From positions 46,546,395-46,610,394 of the forward strand of contig CM046453.1 of the NCBI GenBank assembly GCA_025506515.1: a stretch of DNA of 64,000 bases, written 5' to 3'. Below are positions 35,062 to 44,996 of the stretch, one piece after another. The translations under genes and the position numbers were made by a program. The notes below the pieces were generated by a model. The model was given only the letters and a program-made list of their open reading frames with translations, searched no databases and was not told the origin of the DNA. Position 1 is the stretch's first letter; each line of letters starts with the position of its first letter. Source of the stretch: Flaveria trinervia. Lineage: Eukaryota; Streptophyta; Magnoliopsida; Asterales; Asteraceae.

Positions 35062-36740
35062 TTGTTTATTATTGCAGGGTTCTTCAACATGCCAAAATAG
35101 CATCTGGTATGTAGACAGTGGGGGATCCATGCACATGACTGGGAACATCTCTCTTCTTCATGACTACTCTCAAGGAAAGAAGGGATTTGTCTCTTTTGGC
35201 AATGATGCTAGGGGTTACATCATAGGTAAGGGCTTTGTCTCCAATGGAGAAATCAAATTTGATGATGTTAATCATGTGGAAAATCTCAAGTACAACCTCT
35301 TGAGTGTCAGTCAAATGTGTGATAAAGGCCATGTTGCCCTTTTCACAAGTCAAAACTGTAGGATTCTGTCATCCAAAGTTTTGCCCTTGATTGACAAGGT
35401 GTTGGATGATCACACTCTCCTGAAAGCCAACAGGACAGGAAGAGTGTATGCCTTAGATCTTTCCAAGAAAATTGATCTCAAAGGCCATCCTTGCCTATTT
35501 TCCAAAGCCTCTCTTCAAGAATCTAAACTATGGCACAGGAGGCTTGGTCATGTTAATCTCAAAAACATGAATCAGCTAAGCCACAATAGTTTAGTCAGAG
35601 GCTTACCAATAAAGGAGTTCCACTGTGATGAAACTTGCACTGCTTGTTTAAAAGGAAAACAGCACAAGGTCTCATTTCCTCCTATTGAAGTGTCCAAGTC
35701 CACTGCCTGCTTGCAATTACTGCATATGGATCTATTTGGTCCTGTGAGAGTAATGAGCATGGCAAAGAAGAAATACTGTCTGGTAATTGTGGATGATTAC
35801 TCCAGATTTGTATGGACTTTCTTTCTACACTCAAGGATGAGGCTGCTCAGAAGATTATCCACTTTGTGCTGTACATTGAGAAGCAGTATTCCCTTCCTGT
35901 CAAGTGTACAGGAGTGATAATGGAACTGAGTTCAGAAATCATACACTTGATGACTTCTATCTCTCAAAGGGAATCAAAAGGCAGTTCAGCATTCCAAGGA
36001 CTCCGGAACAAAATGGAGTAGTGGAGAGAAAGAACAGGACCCTCATTGAAGCTGCAAGGTCCATGCTGGCTGACTCAGGTTTGCCATTGACCTTTTGGGC
36101 TGAAGCTGTCAACACAGCTTGTTATGTGCAAAATAGAGTTTTAGTAAATCAGAGGTGATGAAGACTCCATATGAAGTTCTCCATCATTTGGCTCCACTGA
36201 TTTCATTTTTCAAAGCATTTGGTGTCCCTGTTTTATTCTCAACACAAAGGATCAACTCCACAAATTTGATCCTAAGGTGGATGCAGGATACTTTGTTGGT
36301 TATTCATCTACTTGCAAAGCATACAGAGTCTTCAACTGCAGAACAAAGATGGTTGAAGAAACTCTACATGTTAAGTTTAATGAATCTCCAAAGGACAAGA
36401 TTCCACAAAGTCCTGTGGAGTTATTTGATCTGGACATACTGCAATATGTTCCTTATCAAACTCCTGCTGTTGCTCCTGTCAACAGTTCACCACCTGGTGG
36501 TACTGCTGATGATGATGATGATTGCAGTACTCACCTCTTCAGGTTTAGTGATCAGCTGCCTGAGTCAACTAGACCTGATGTTCCTGTAGCGCCAGTAGCA
36601 CCATACACAACAAATGCTGATGAGATTTCTTCGAACTCAACTTCCTTTGAATTACCATCCACTGATTGGTTTCAAGGAAATGACTCACCATCACCATCTG
36701 TTGCTGCTAAACCGGCTACAAACACTTGCACAGATCTCAT
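35062..36740 (+). pseudogene. pol: A2 protease and integrase
   Basis: Protease WYVDSGGSMHMTG has its Asp at 35114; DSGGS replaces the more common DSGAS. The integrase zinc-binding region is LWHRRLGHVN (about 35530) and CDETCTACLKGKQH (about 35625). The core has LLHMDLFGPV (first Asp, about 35725), RSDNGTEF (second Asp, about 35910) and QNGVVERKNR (Glu, about 36010). Single-base frameshifts occur near 35835, 35905, 36153 and 36225, judged against A3. The C-terminal part GYFVGYSSTCKAYRVFN and a linker rich in Pro, Ser and Asp lead into the RT. All catalytic residues remain, but in four frames. Confidence 0.9.
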
Positions 36741-38382
36741 TGTGTATCAAGATCTGAAGAATCACCCCATGTCTCAAATCATTGGTGATATCACTGCTGG
36801 TGTATCAACAAGAAGTCAATTGTCAAATTTCTGCTTCTATGCTCTCTTCATCAGTCAGCAAGAGCCAAAGAATTATCACATTGCTTTAAAGGACAATGGA
36901 TGGGTTGATGCCATGCAGCTTGAGCTTCTTCAGTTCAAGAAACAGCAAGTGTGGGAACTGGTTCCTCTACCTCCAGGTAAGTGTGCAATAGGCACTAAAT
37001 GGGTGTTTAGGAACAAAACTGATGAAAATGGGCTTATTGTTAAGAACAAGGCCAGACTGGTTGTTCAGGGGTTTGCACAAGAGGAAGTGATTATGATGAA
37101 ACCTTTGCCCCTGTAGCCAGACTGGAAGCAATTCGATTGTTTTTAGCTTATGCTGCTTATCAAAAACTTAAAGTTTTTCAAATGGATGTCAAAAGTGCAT
37201 TTTTGTATGGAAAAGTTAAAGAAGAGGTTTATGTATGTCAACCTCCAGGCTTTGAGGACAACAAACATCCTAATTGGGTGTATAAGCTTGATAAAGCTCT
37301 TTATGGGTTAAAACAAGCTCCCAGAGCCTGGTATGAGACATTATCAAACTTTCTTCTGGAAAACAATTTCACTAGAGGCTCCATAGACAAGACTTTATTT
37401 ATTAAGAAAGCTGGGCAGCATAATCTACTTGTTCAAATTTATGTAGATGATATCATTTTTGCATCCTCTGATCCAAAGTTGTGTGATGCCTTTACAAAGT
37501 TGATGCAACAGAAGTTTGAAATGAGTGCCATGGGAGAATTACAGTTCTTTCTGGGGTTGCAAATCAAACAAAAGGATGATGGAATTTTTATTCATCAATC
37601 CAAATATACAAAAGATCTTTTGCAAAAGTTTGATTTACACAAACTGTAAGCCCTGTTCTACTCCCATGAGCAGCACCACACAACTGGACTTATCAGAAAG
37701 GTAAAGTGGTTGATGAAACACTTTACAGATGTATGATTGGGTCCTTGATGTATTTAACAGCTTCTAGACCAGATATTATGTTTGCTACATGTGTTTGTGC
37801 TAGATTTCAGGCTGCACCTAAAGAGTCTCATCTGATTGCAGTCAAGAGGATCTTTAGATATCTGCAAGGCACTCCATCTCTAGGTTTATGGTATCTACCA
37901 ACCATTCTGGTAAATTAGTTGCTTTTTCTGACAGTGACTATGCAGGGTGTAAGTTGACCAGGAAATCAACTTCTGGTGGATGCCAATTCCTAGGCAACTG
38001 CTTAATTTCTTGGCAGAGCAAGAAACAGACCTCAGTTGCTACATCCACTGCGGAAGCAGAGTACATTGCTGCTGCAAGCTGTACATCTCAGGTACTCTGG
38101 CTTCAAAACCAACTTTTGGATTATGGCATTACAGAGACTAAGACTCCATTGTTAATGGATAGTGCTTCAGCTCTTTGCATTGTCAAAAATCCAGTCCAGC
38201 ACTCTAGGACCAAACATATAGAGATCAGACATCATTTTATAAGAGATTGTTTTGAAAAAGGTCTGATTGATCCTAAGTTTGTGCCCAGTGCTGATGAGCT
38301 TGCAGACATCTTTACTAAGTCTTTGGATAGTTCAACTTTCCAAAACCTGGTCTTAAGGCTTGGTATGCTGCAGCTAGAATAG
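36741..38382 (+). pseudogene. pol: A2 RT and RNase H
   Basis: RT reads GTKWVFRNKTDENG, VFQMDVKSAFLYGKV (first Asp, about 37185), LDKALYGLKQAPRAWYETL and YVDD at 37440-37451, followed by FFLGLQIKQKDDG. RNase H has RPDIMFAT, FSDSDYAGCKLTRKS (about 37925), STAEAEYIAAAS, LLMDSASALCI and TKHIEIRHHFIRD, ending at TAG 38380-38382. Frameshifts are near 37085 (a 4-bp loss against A3), 37650 and 37900. Active-site residues are intact. A3 has lost everything after LKQAP, so this is the family reference for the end of pol. Confidence 0.92.
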
Positions 38383-38770
38383 GTGACAACTACTGATGAT
38401 CTCAGTAATTCATATTGATGATCATGAGTGCCTGTCACATATTAGTACTGATGAGCTCGTTTAACCTCAGTACTTTTTATAACTACTGAAGGCTAAAAGT
38501 TCTCACAAGTACTGAAGTACTTCATCTGTTCTAAACTACTGAAGTAGTTACAACTACTGATGTAGTCATAACTACTGAAATCAGTAAAAACAGATAAGTA
38601 CTGATGTCCTATGAAACAACTGAAATCAGCCATAAAGACTGATGAATGTGTTGAGGACAGTTTGAAACAGCTGAAAAGCTAAGAATTGACGAAAACAGCT
38701 GACGAGAACTTTCTCCTCAGTCGTTTGTACCACTGCTGTTTCATTTTAAACAACTGGAGCAAAACCACGT

Positions 38771-39003
38771 CTTCAGTAGTTTTTATAACTACTGATGACT
38801 AATACCAAGTCTTCAGCTGTTTACAACAGCTGATGACAAAACCACTGTCTTCAGTAGTTTCATAACTACTGATGACAAACACCATGTCCTCAGTTGTTTC
38901 AATCACCTGAAGTCAAAACCACGGTCTTCAGTAGTTTTCTAAACTACTGATGCCTAACACCGCACTTCAGCTGTTTCAACGTCTGAAAGGATAATACCAT
39001 GTC
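38771..39003 (+). repeat. Six-unit ~39-bp tandem hairpin repeat
   Basis: Units start at 38771, 38811, 38849, 38888, 38926 and 38965 (periods 40, 38, 39, 38, 39). Each begins with YTTCAG or CCTCAG, and most carry an inverted repeat such as TCAGTAGTT ... AACTACTGA or TCAGCTGTT ... AACAGCTGA with a 3-5 base loop, followed by TGAC.AA.ACCA. Alternate units differ in the stem (TAGTT, CTGTT or TTGTT). The repeat ends about 65 bp before the TATA box. Confidence 0.85.
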
Positions 39004-39066
39004 AACGGTCGGTCAAACAACTGATGACTAACACCACATCCTTCAGTCATTTCCTCACCCGTACCC

Positions 39067-39074
39067 TATAAATA
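39067..39074 (+). promoter_or_regulatory. TATA box of the A2 extra ORF
   Basis: TATAAATA, 72 bp before the ATG at 39139. The expected transcription start (about 30 bp downstream) falls near 39098, leaving a short leader. The box is conserved in A3 at 53583-53590. Confidence 0.7.
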
Positions 39075-39138
39075 CCCTTCACCTGAGCTCTCCATACTTC
39101 ATCTTCTTCAAACCTAACGTTCCTCTCCAACAAATTCC

Positions 39139-40902
39139 ATGGCGTCTTTGCAAATTAAACCGCGACACAACTGTGTTGCCTACCTCACAAAATCGCCGAT
39201 CTGGACTAAGTTCGATAATGCTATCGATCTTATGGTTCAGTCCCCATACAACAAGGCATTCCTTCTGAACCCTGTTTTACATGCCGAATCCTTGAACCAT
39301 TTTTGGATGAACATTACGGTTACAACTGAGGAGAGCAACACACAGTCCCTCCGGTCTGTAGTCAACAACAAAGAAGTAGTGATTACTCCTGCAACAATCC
39401 GAAAAATTCTTCACCTGAGTGATGCTACCTCTCCTGCTGGATATCCGAAGGGCACCATCGATCTATCATTTGCTCAGCATGGATATCAAGGTGATCTCAG
39501 TGCCACCACCATCATGAAGAAACATTTTAATGACGCTGAGCGCCTGATCTTTCACATGATCAATGTATGTTTGGCCCCTAAGACATCGTCTTGGGATCAA
39601 ATGTCCACCAAATGGCAGCAGGTATTGTATTCTATCCTTGAGCAACAACCACTGAACTTTTCCGAATTAATATTTTCAGAGCTCAAAGATATGGCTCAAA
39701 AATTAACTGCCAACCGTTGGATACTTTATCCACGGTTCATAATGGCCATTATAATAGACCAGCTTAATGCTGAGGGACTTGTTGGCGTGGGAGTCCCTGC
39801 TACGGCTGTTTTGCCCGAAGTATACTCCCGGCACAACTCCGACCGAACACTCAAACTGGCTGCCAAGCTGCGAAAACCCACGCAGCTGGAACCCACAGCC
39901 ACCACCTCCAAATCCAATGTCCCCACCAAACCCACCACAAAGAAACCAAAAAAGGCTACTCAGGGAATTGAGTCCCCTGAGGATGCTCCTGCACAACAAA
40001 CGCAGGATATATCCACTAGTCCAAACCCCCTAGTGGATACAATGACTCCTCCAGCCACAGCCGCTCAGGCTTCCTCTCAACAGGAACCTGCAGCAACCCA
40101 GGGGCACCTACTTATCTGGGATCTTCCTCACTTGAGGAGATTGCCATTGAAGAGCACCATCCACCCCAGGTGCACACTGCTTCTTCCCTGTACCCCAACC
40201 ACCGCCCCTCACAGCCCAACTTTAATAGTTGCTCAAGTGCTGACTCAATTGCACTCCTCACCCCCTCCCCAGAAACCACTTCTTACTGGGAATGCCTCTA
40301 CAATTGAGGGGGAGGAACACAGTGTATTTGAGAACCCACAGCACAGGGGTTTACCAATTCTATCTCCTGGTGTAGAGAAGGAGATTAGAATATCTAGTGA
40401 GGCTGCCACCTCCTCTGACTCAGCACATGACCAGAGTGAGGCTGGTAACATTGCTAAGACCTCCCTAGAGGCAACAGCTGATGATGGACATTGTCCTGAG
40501 GCTGGAAGTCCCCAGTTCCATGACAAAGGGGCACATGCTACATCTGGTCTACACCCAGAGCATGTATATCCTGCTACAAGCAGGAGGTCAGGTGATTCAG
40601 CATGTGCTGATGATGACCTGGGCTTCTTCTATGATGTTCTTGCCCAGAACACGATCCTAGAGGAGGAAGTCAGTAGACTGCAAAACCTACTTGACCAACT
40701 CTCTCAAGGAGTAAGACCATCTGCCACCACATCAACCCAACAGATGGCACCTTCCTCTGAAGGTCTCCTAAACACACAACCACTCACAAAATCTCAGCCA
40801 CCTGCCTCTGTTTCTGGCACCATTCCTCAGGGACAGAACCCCCCTGAGCAACTGGCTGCTATCCTTCAAAATCCCCTATCTCTCATCACCCCAGCTAACT
40901 GA
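39139..40902 (+). CDS. A2 extra 3' ORF, N-terminal 587 codons
   Basis: Start ATG 39139 (MASLQIKPRHN), 72 bp after a TATA box and shared with A3 at 53663. Residues ~1-215 form the domain seen also in T1 and B1: LNHFWMNI, ITPATIRKILHLSD, FAQHGYQGD, VCLAPKTSSWDQMSTKW, LIFSELKDMAQKL and WILYPRFIMAII. Then comes a Pro/Thr/Ser-rich linker (about 250-360), an acidic Ser/Ala segment, and a leucine-heptad stretch (NTILEEEVSRLQNLLDQLSQ, about 505-525). It stops at TGA 40900-40902, where A3 continues, so the stop is a truncation. No signal peptide or membrane helix is visible. It resembles the uncharacterised 'putative plant transposon protein' type. The position recalls the env-like ORF of SIRE elements, but the content does not. 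Confidence 0.75.
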   Translation: MASLQIKPRHNCVAYLTKSPIWTKFDNAIDLMVQSPYNKAFLLNPVLHAESLNHFWMNITVTTEESNTQSLRSVVNNKEVVITPATIRKILHLSDATSPAGYPKGTIDLSFAQHGYQGDLSATTIMKKHFNDAERLIFHMINVCLAPKTSSWDQMSTKWQQVLYSILEQQPLNFSELIFSELKDMAQKLTANRWILYPRFIMAIIIDQLNAEGLVGVGVPATAVLPEVYSRHNSDRTLKLAAKLRKPTQLEPTATTSKSNVPTKPTTKKPKKATQGIESPEDAPAQQTQDISTSPNPLVDTMTPPATAAQASSQQEPAATQGHLLIWDLPHLRRLPLKSTIHPRCTLLLPCTPTTAPHSPTLIVAQVLTQLHSSPPPQKPLLTGNASTIEGEEHSVFENPQHRGLPILSPGVEKEIRISSEAATSSDSAHDQSEAGNIAKTSLEATADDGHCPEAGSPQFHDKGAHATSGLHPEHVYPATSRRSGDSACADDDLGFFYDVLAQNTILEEEVSRLQNLLDQLSQGVRPSATTSTQQMAPSSEGLLNTQPLTKSQPPASVSGTIPQGQNPPEQLAAILQNPLSLITPAN

Positions 40903-42489
40903 ATTGGTGATCAAAACTGTTGATGAGAGACTTTCTTCTGTATTACAACCATGGTGGAGAATGTTCTGAGCAAACAACTTTCTGCTACTCAATTCCCTGC
41001 ACCAATGCACCCAAAAAGGGGGAGAGTCAGCAGTGAAAGGTAAAAGAAAGAGGAAAGAAAAGAAGAAAGAAACAGAAGAGACAGTAGTGGAAACTGAGGA
41101 GTTGGTTGAGGAGACTGAGAAGAGAGAAAAAAGAGAAGGAGGAGGCTACCATGGAGAAAGTGACTGAAAGTTCAAAAGACTTTCATGTCACATACAAGAA
41201 AAAGAAGAAGGATGAAAAAGAGAAAGCCTTGGAGCTGATGGTGAAAGAGGCTGATGCCGAACACAGCAGATCAATGGATAACATCATTGATCAGTTGTTT
41301 AGGCAAGGCCATGACACTGAAAAACTTGATTCTGAGATCAGAAGACTAGAGATTGAAGAAATCCAATCAAGATGGTCAAGTTATGATGTGTCAGAAAGAG
41401 AAGGCTGGAGATCATGATCAGATTATAGCAAAACATCTTGGAAGATCATTGATCGAGATCAAAGCTTGGTCCAGGGACAGTATCTTGGCAATAACCACCA
41501 AGATCTGTTCGTCTGAAGAATACAAAAGGTTTAATTGTTGAAGTTTTAAATGAAGCTGGTGCTGGGAGCAGGACTGAACTAGCCAAACAGTCAAAAGCCA
41601 AACTCACATCCAAAATGCTAGAACAGCCTGTCAACATTCCCACATCAAAACTACCAAAACCACAACCCACAAAACCATTCCCTCACCCTCTAAACCAACA
41701 GCCGATGATGCACCCAAGAAGAAAAGAGAAGGGTGTTGAGGCTAGAAGAAGTAGAAGAAGAGGATGAAGAAGATAGTCTGCCACTCTCTGCTGTTCTGAA
41801 GCTACCAAACCCCAGAGTCAATCCATGATCACACCCGACTCTCAAAGGGAAATGGTCAGAGTCAAAATAGAAGAAGAAGAACAGCAGAAACAGCACGATG
41901 AGCAACTGTGAAGATGGTTGACAAGGAATTTCCTCAGTCATCATCTATTCAAGCCATGAAAGGGCATGCTCAAAGGCTGTACACTCTCAGACACACCTTT
42001 CAGTATCAGAGGGAGAGAGTGAGAGTATGGCCAGACCCCAGGGTGAGTTCTAGAATCCATAAAAGAACTATCCCACACAGATACAACGGCCAAGTACGAA
42101 AAACAATAGAATCTACCATCATGCTGGCCGTTGTAGTCTCACCCTGGGAAATCATTGATGAATTCAAGAAAGCTCACCAAGCAAAGAAGACACCTCAAGC
42201 CTTACTAGAAAACAAGATGATTAAGAAGGGGTTGTTATACAAAAAGCTTGAAGACATCCAAAAGAATGAGCTCCAGTTACTCCTTGAAGGCAACCATCCG
42301 GATGAATTTGTATACAGGGAGGTAACTACGGTGGAGCTGAAGAATGGCAGGACCATGAAGTACTTATCAGAGTACTATGGTCCAGAGTTCTTCTTCGAAG
42401 GAGGAGCTGAAGAACTCTCTCAAGAGGAACAAATTGTTCTCCTTGAGGCCTATGTCCGTGAGTCATACAGACTCATTATGGGGAAGTGA
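40903..42489 (+). pseudogene. A2 extra 3' ORF, C-terminal part, frameshifted
   Basis: This continues the previous gene and aligns with the open A3 segment 56076-57573. It has a Lys/Arg/Glu-rich region with nuclear-signal-like clusters (about 41030-41150), then AEHSRSMDNIIDQLFRQGHD (about 41255) and SEIRRLEIEEIQ. A C-terminal domain, open in one frame from 41908 to 42489, has LYTLRHTFQYQRERVRVWPDPRVSSRI, VVSPWEIIDEFKKA, EGNHPDEF and LSEYYGPEFFFEGGAEEL and ends ESYRLIMGK. Frameshifts near 41100, 41410, 41540, 41700 and 41900. This C-terminal domain has no counterpart I recognise outside such elements. Confidence 0.72.
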
Positions 42490-42703
42490 ACCTCATGAAT
42501 GGGATAACAACTCTGTGTCCAGTTCCCCAAAACAGAGTTCCCATTCATACTCTGCCAAACAAATTTTGAGTTCTTCCCAGGCCGGTGCGTACATGGGTCA
42601 TCTTCTCTACTGATCAAGAAGGAAAAAGACCAACATTTTTGCCATCAATAAGTGGGAGTTTAAATAAGTTAGAGGTTTTGGCTGCATTGGTTCAGGGGGA
42701 GTT
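42490..42703 (+). other. A2 3' untranslated segment and polypurine tract
   Basis: About 200 bp after the ORF stop, almost identical in A3 (57574-57789). It ends with TTCAGGGGGAGTT (42691-42703), the polypurine tract, directly before the LTR. Confidence 0.88.
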
Positions 42704-43594
42704 TGTTGGACCAAAAGAACCAATGAGCCAAGATCAGAAAACCTCTAAGTCCCACACGGTATCACAACAACTGCTGAAAGCCTCATCAGTAGTTTGACAA
42801 GTGCTGAAGACTTCAACAGCTGAAGATCAAGTGCTGAAGACTTAACAGCTGAAGAACCAAAGTGCTGAAGTACAACAGCTGAAGAAACAAGTGCTGAAGC
42901 TGAAAGACCAAAGTACTGAAGTACAACAGCTGAAGAGTTCACAAGTGCTGAAGATCAACAACTGATGTACAAAGTCTGAAGACAAAGACTGAAGACATCA
43001 GCTGATGATATCTACTGAAGTCATCAGCTGATGAAACGCCTGAAGGTCAAAGTCTGAAGACAAAGTACTGAAGCCTCAGTAGTTTGTCACAACTGCTGAA
43101 GAGTACTTCTTCAGTAGTTGTGATATCAGTAGTTTTATGTTTTATGTTTCAGTAGTTTTGTAAAACGACTGAAGAGCTTGTTCTTCAGTCGTTGTAGTTT
43201 CAGTAGTTTTATATTTTGTACTTAACCTGCTGATATGTTCTCAGTAGTTGTGAACATTTCAGTAGTTTGTTAAGATTAGTTATTCTGTATTGGATCTGCC
43301 AGTTGTCACTTTCCGTGATAACAGCAGTGACTGTTGCACTCTATATAAGGAGTGACAACCATTGTAATCATTGAGCGATATGAGCAATTGAATGGAATGT
43401 TGATTGATTTGATTAGAAATATTCTACATCTATAAACATTCCTAGAAATCAGAAATTCATATCTCTCCCTATAACCGTATGCGATCTTAACGCTTACATA
43501 TATTGTTTGCTTGCTACAATTTGTCTAATTCGTTTGTGTATTCCGCTGCTTTACATTCTGATAAACATCAAACTTGTGATCACTGATCTTGTCA
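42704..43594 (+). repeat. A2 3' LTR (891 bp)
   Basis: Same ends as the 5' LTR and a very similar sequence, with small indels (for example near 42841 and 43365). Followed by the duplication GTTTC at 43595-43599. Confidence 0.96.
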
Positions 43595-44996
43595 GTTTCG
43601 CCTAGTGAAACTGTAATTTCGTTAATTTACAGTTTCGCCCAGTGAAACTGGTAATTTGCTAGGAGGTAACTGATTACCAACTTATTAGCCAACCTAGCGA
43701 AATTGCAGTTTCGCTTTGCGAATTATTAGCGAAAGAATACTTTCGCACATTTAATTTTATTATTATTATTATTTTATTTTTTTATTTTTTTTTTATTATT
43801 TTTAGTTTATTTATTTTATTTATTTTTTTTTTATTTTATTTATTATTATTATTATTATTAATTATTATTATTATTATTTTTTAAATTAAATACTTAAGGA
43901 AGCATATCTAATAATGAGATCTAAAAAATCAGAGATCACATTCTCTAAATATTTTAGAACATAAAGATATCAAAAATCATCTACCAGTCATGAGATCATA
44001 CTGAATACAAGATCTTATCACAATCTGCACAGAAACAACTGATTAGAACAATCAATAACGATTGCTATATAATTGTCCACTTAAACTCATGCCTTATCCT
44101 TTTCGAACAACAGCTTATGATTCATTTAGGTTCGATTAGATGCTTTAAAATGCAAGACCCCACCACAATCATTTGGTAAAACAAAACTCACCCAACCTCA
44201 GGATTTCTTGAATTATGAATCATCTTCAAAGAACAAGGTTTTGTAATTGTGTGCAAATGATTATCAACAGAATATTTCATTCTGAGAGAAATTCATCGAT
44301 AAGATGATTTGACATAATTATATCAAAATGGTGAGAGCTCCAGATCTATACTCACGTATAACAGAGGAGATAACCATTTGAACATGTGCTGATGGAGCTC
44401 CAGGTCAGTACTATCGTACAGCAGAGGAGATCATCACTCCAGGTCAGTACTCACGACAGCAAAGGAGATAAGCACACACACAAGACATCTTGACACTAAA
44501 TATACCAGCAGAGGATGAGACAAACAAAGCAAAATGAACGAAAGATTCATTCTCAATCCATTTTTGTCAGGACTCAGTTTTTGTGAAATCCAAAATGATT
44601 GAGTAAATCCAGACATTCTTAAGCATAAAGTTTAATTTAATCAAAAAGCTGCTGTCTACTTCATTCGTCAGGCAGAGTCTATCAAGCATATCGTTAAAGA
44701 ATCTGATCCATTTCCTTTTTTTATGTGAAACAGAATCCAGTAACAGTTACTATCATTTCTCATAGAAGTACTGTCATGTAAATAAAAATTTTAGATAATA
44801 TACATTATTTCTCATCATGTTAAATTCCAATCTCAGAATAATGATATTACTCCCCCAAATTTTTATTTTCATATTTCTATTATTATCAATGAATTTTCAT
44901 TTTAATTAATTTTTTTATATGTTTGTTAGAAATCTTTTTTTAATAAAGAAATAGAAAATGAAAATTTTTAAAAAGATATTAACCCAAGCATAGAAA
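43595..44996 (-). promoter_or_regulatory. T1 spacer, RNase H-proximal part
   Basis: This is the continuation of the T1 spacer after A2. The first ~165 bp hold six more TTTCGC/GCGAAA hexamers (43596-43747). Then comes a TTA/TTTA-rich low-complexity tract (about 43757-43890), followed by about 1.1 kb without a gene. Near 44340-44470 a short direct repeat is visible (CTCCAGGTCAGTACT at about 44397 and 44436, and GAGGAGAT nearby). AT-rich sequence borders the RNase H end. Confidence 0.55.
43757..43890. repeat. AT-rich low-complexity tract
   Basis: Repeats of TTATTATTA, TTTATTTA and T-runs over about 130 bp in the T1 spacer. Such tracts are prone to length change and assembly error. Confidence 0.9.

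Larger units (their letters stand above)
38383..39138 (+). promoter_or_regulatory. A2 spacer: promoter of the extra ORF
   Basis: Non-coding. It contains about ten CTTCAG or CTGAAG motifs, the ordered repeat at 38771-39003, a TATAAATA box at 39067-39074 and a pyrimidine-rich leader (CTTCATCTTCTTCAAACC) just before the ATG at 39139. The same motif fills the LTR U3, also upstream of a TATA box. A3 preserves the arrangement (53284-53662). I infer an internal promoter that drives the extra ORF separately from the LTR transcript. Confidence 0.7.
31101..43594 (+). mobile_element. A2: complete Ty1/copia element, family A, with extra 3' ORF
   Basis: 12.5 kb, LTRs 31101-31990 and 42704-43594, perfect duplication GTTTC (31096-31100 and 43595-43599). 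Plus-strand order is primer-binding site, gag with two zinc knuckles, protease, integrase, RT, RNase H, hairpin-repeat spacer with TATA box, long extra ORF, polypurine tract. The size and layout suit the SIRE/Maximus type (inference). The LTRs are very similar, so the insertion is fairly recent. The frames are broken mainly by 1-2 bp indels. Confidence 0.97.

Noticed and set aside
35038..35077. A 40-nt intron joining gag to pol in frame in A2 and A3
   Set aside because: AAG/GTTTG to GCAG would restore the frame in both copies, but 40 nt is below the usual minimum for plant introns. If splicing occurs, the donor is probably farther upstream.
39139..42489. Envelope glycoprotein
   Set aside because: The position matches env-like ORFs, but I see no signal peptide, membrane helix, Cys pattern or furin-like site. 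The content is Pro-rich, coiled-coil and basic.
43757..43890. Replication origin or matrix attachment region in the AT-rich tract
   Set aside because: Base composition alone is not evidence. It is a simple low-complexity run inside the T1 spacer.
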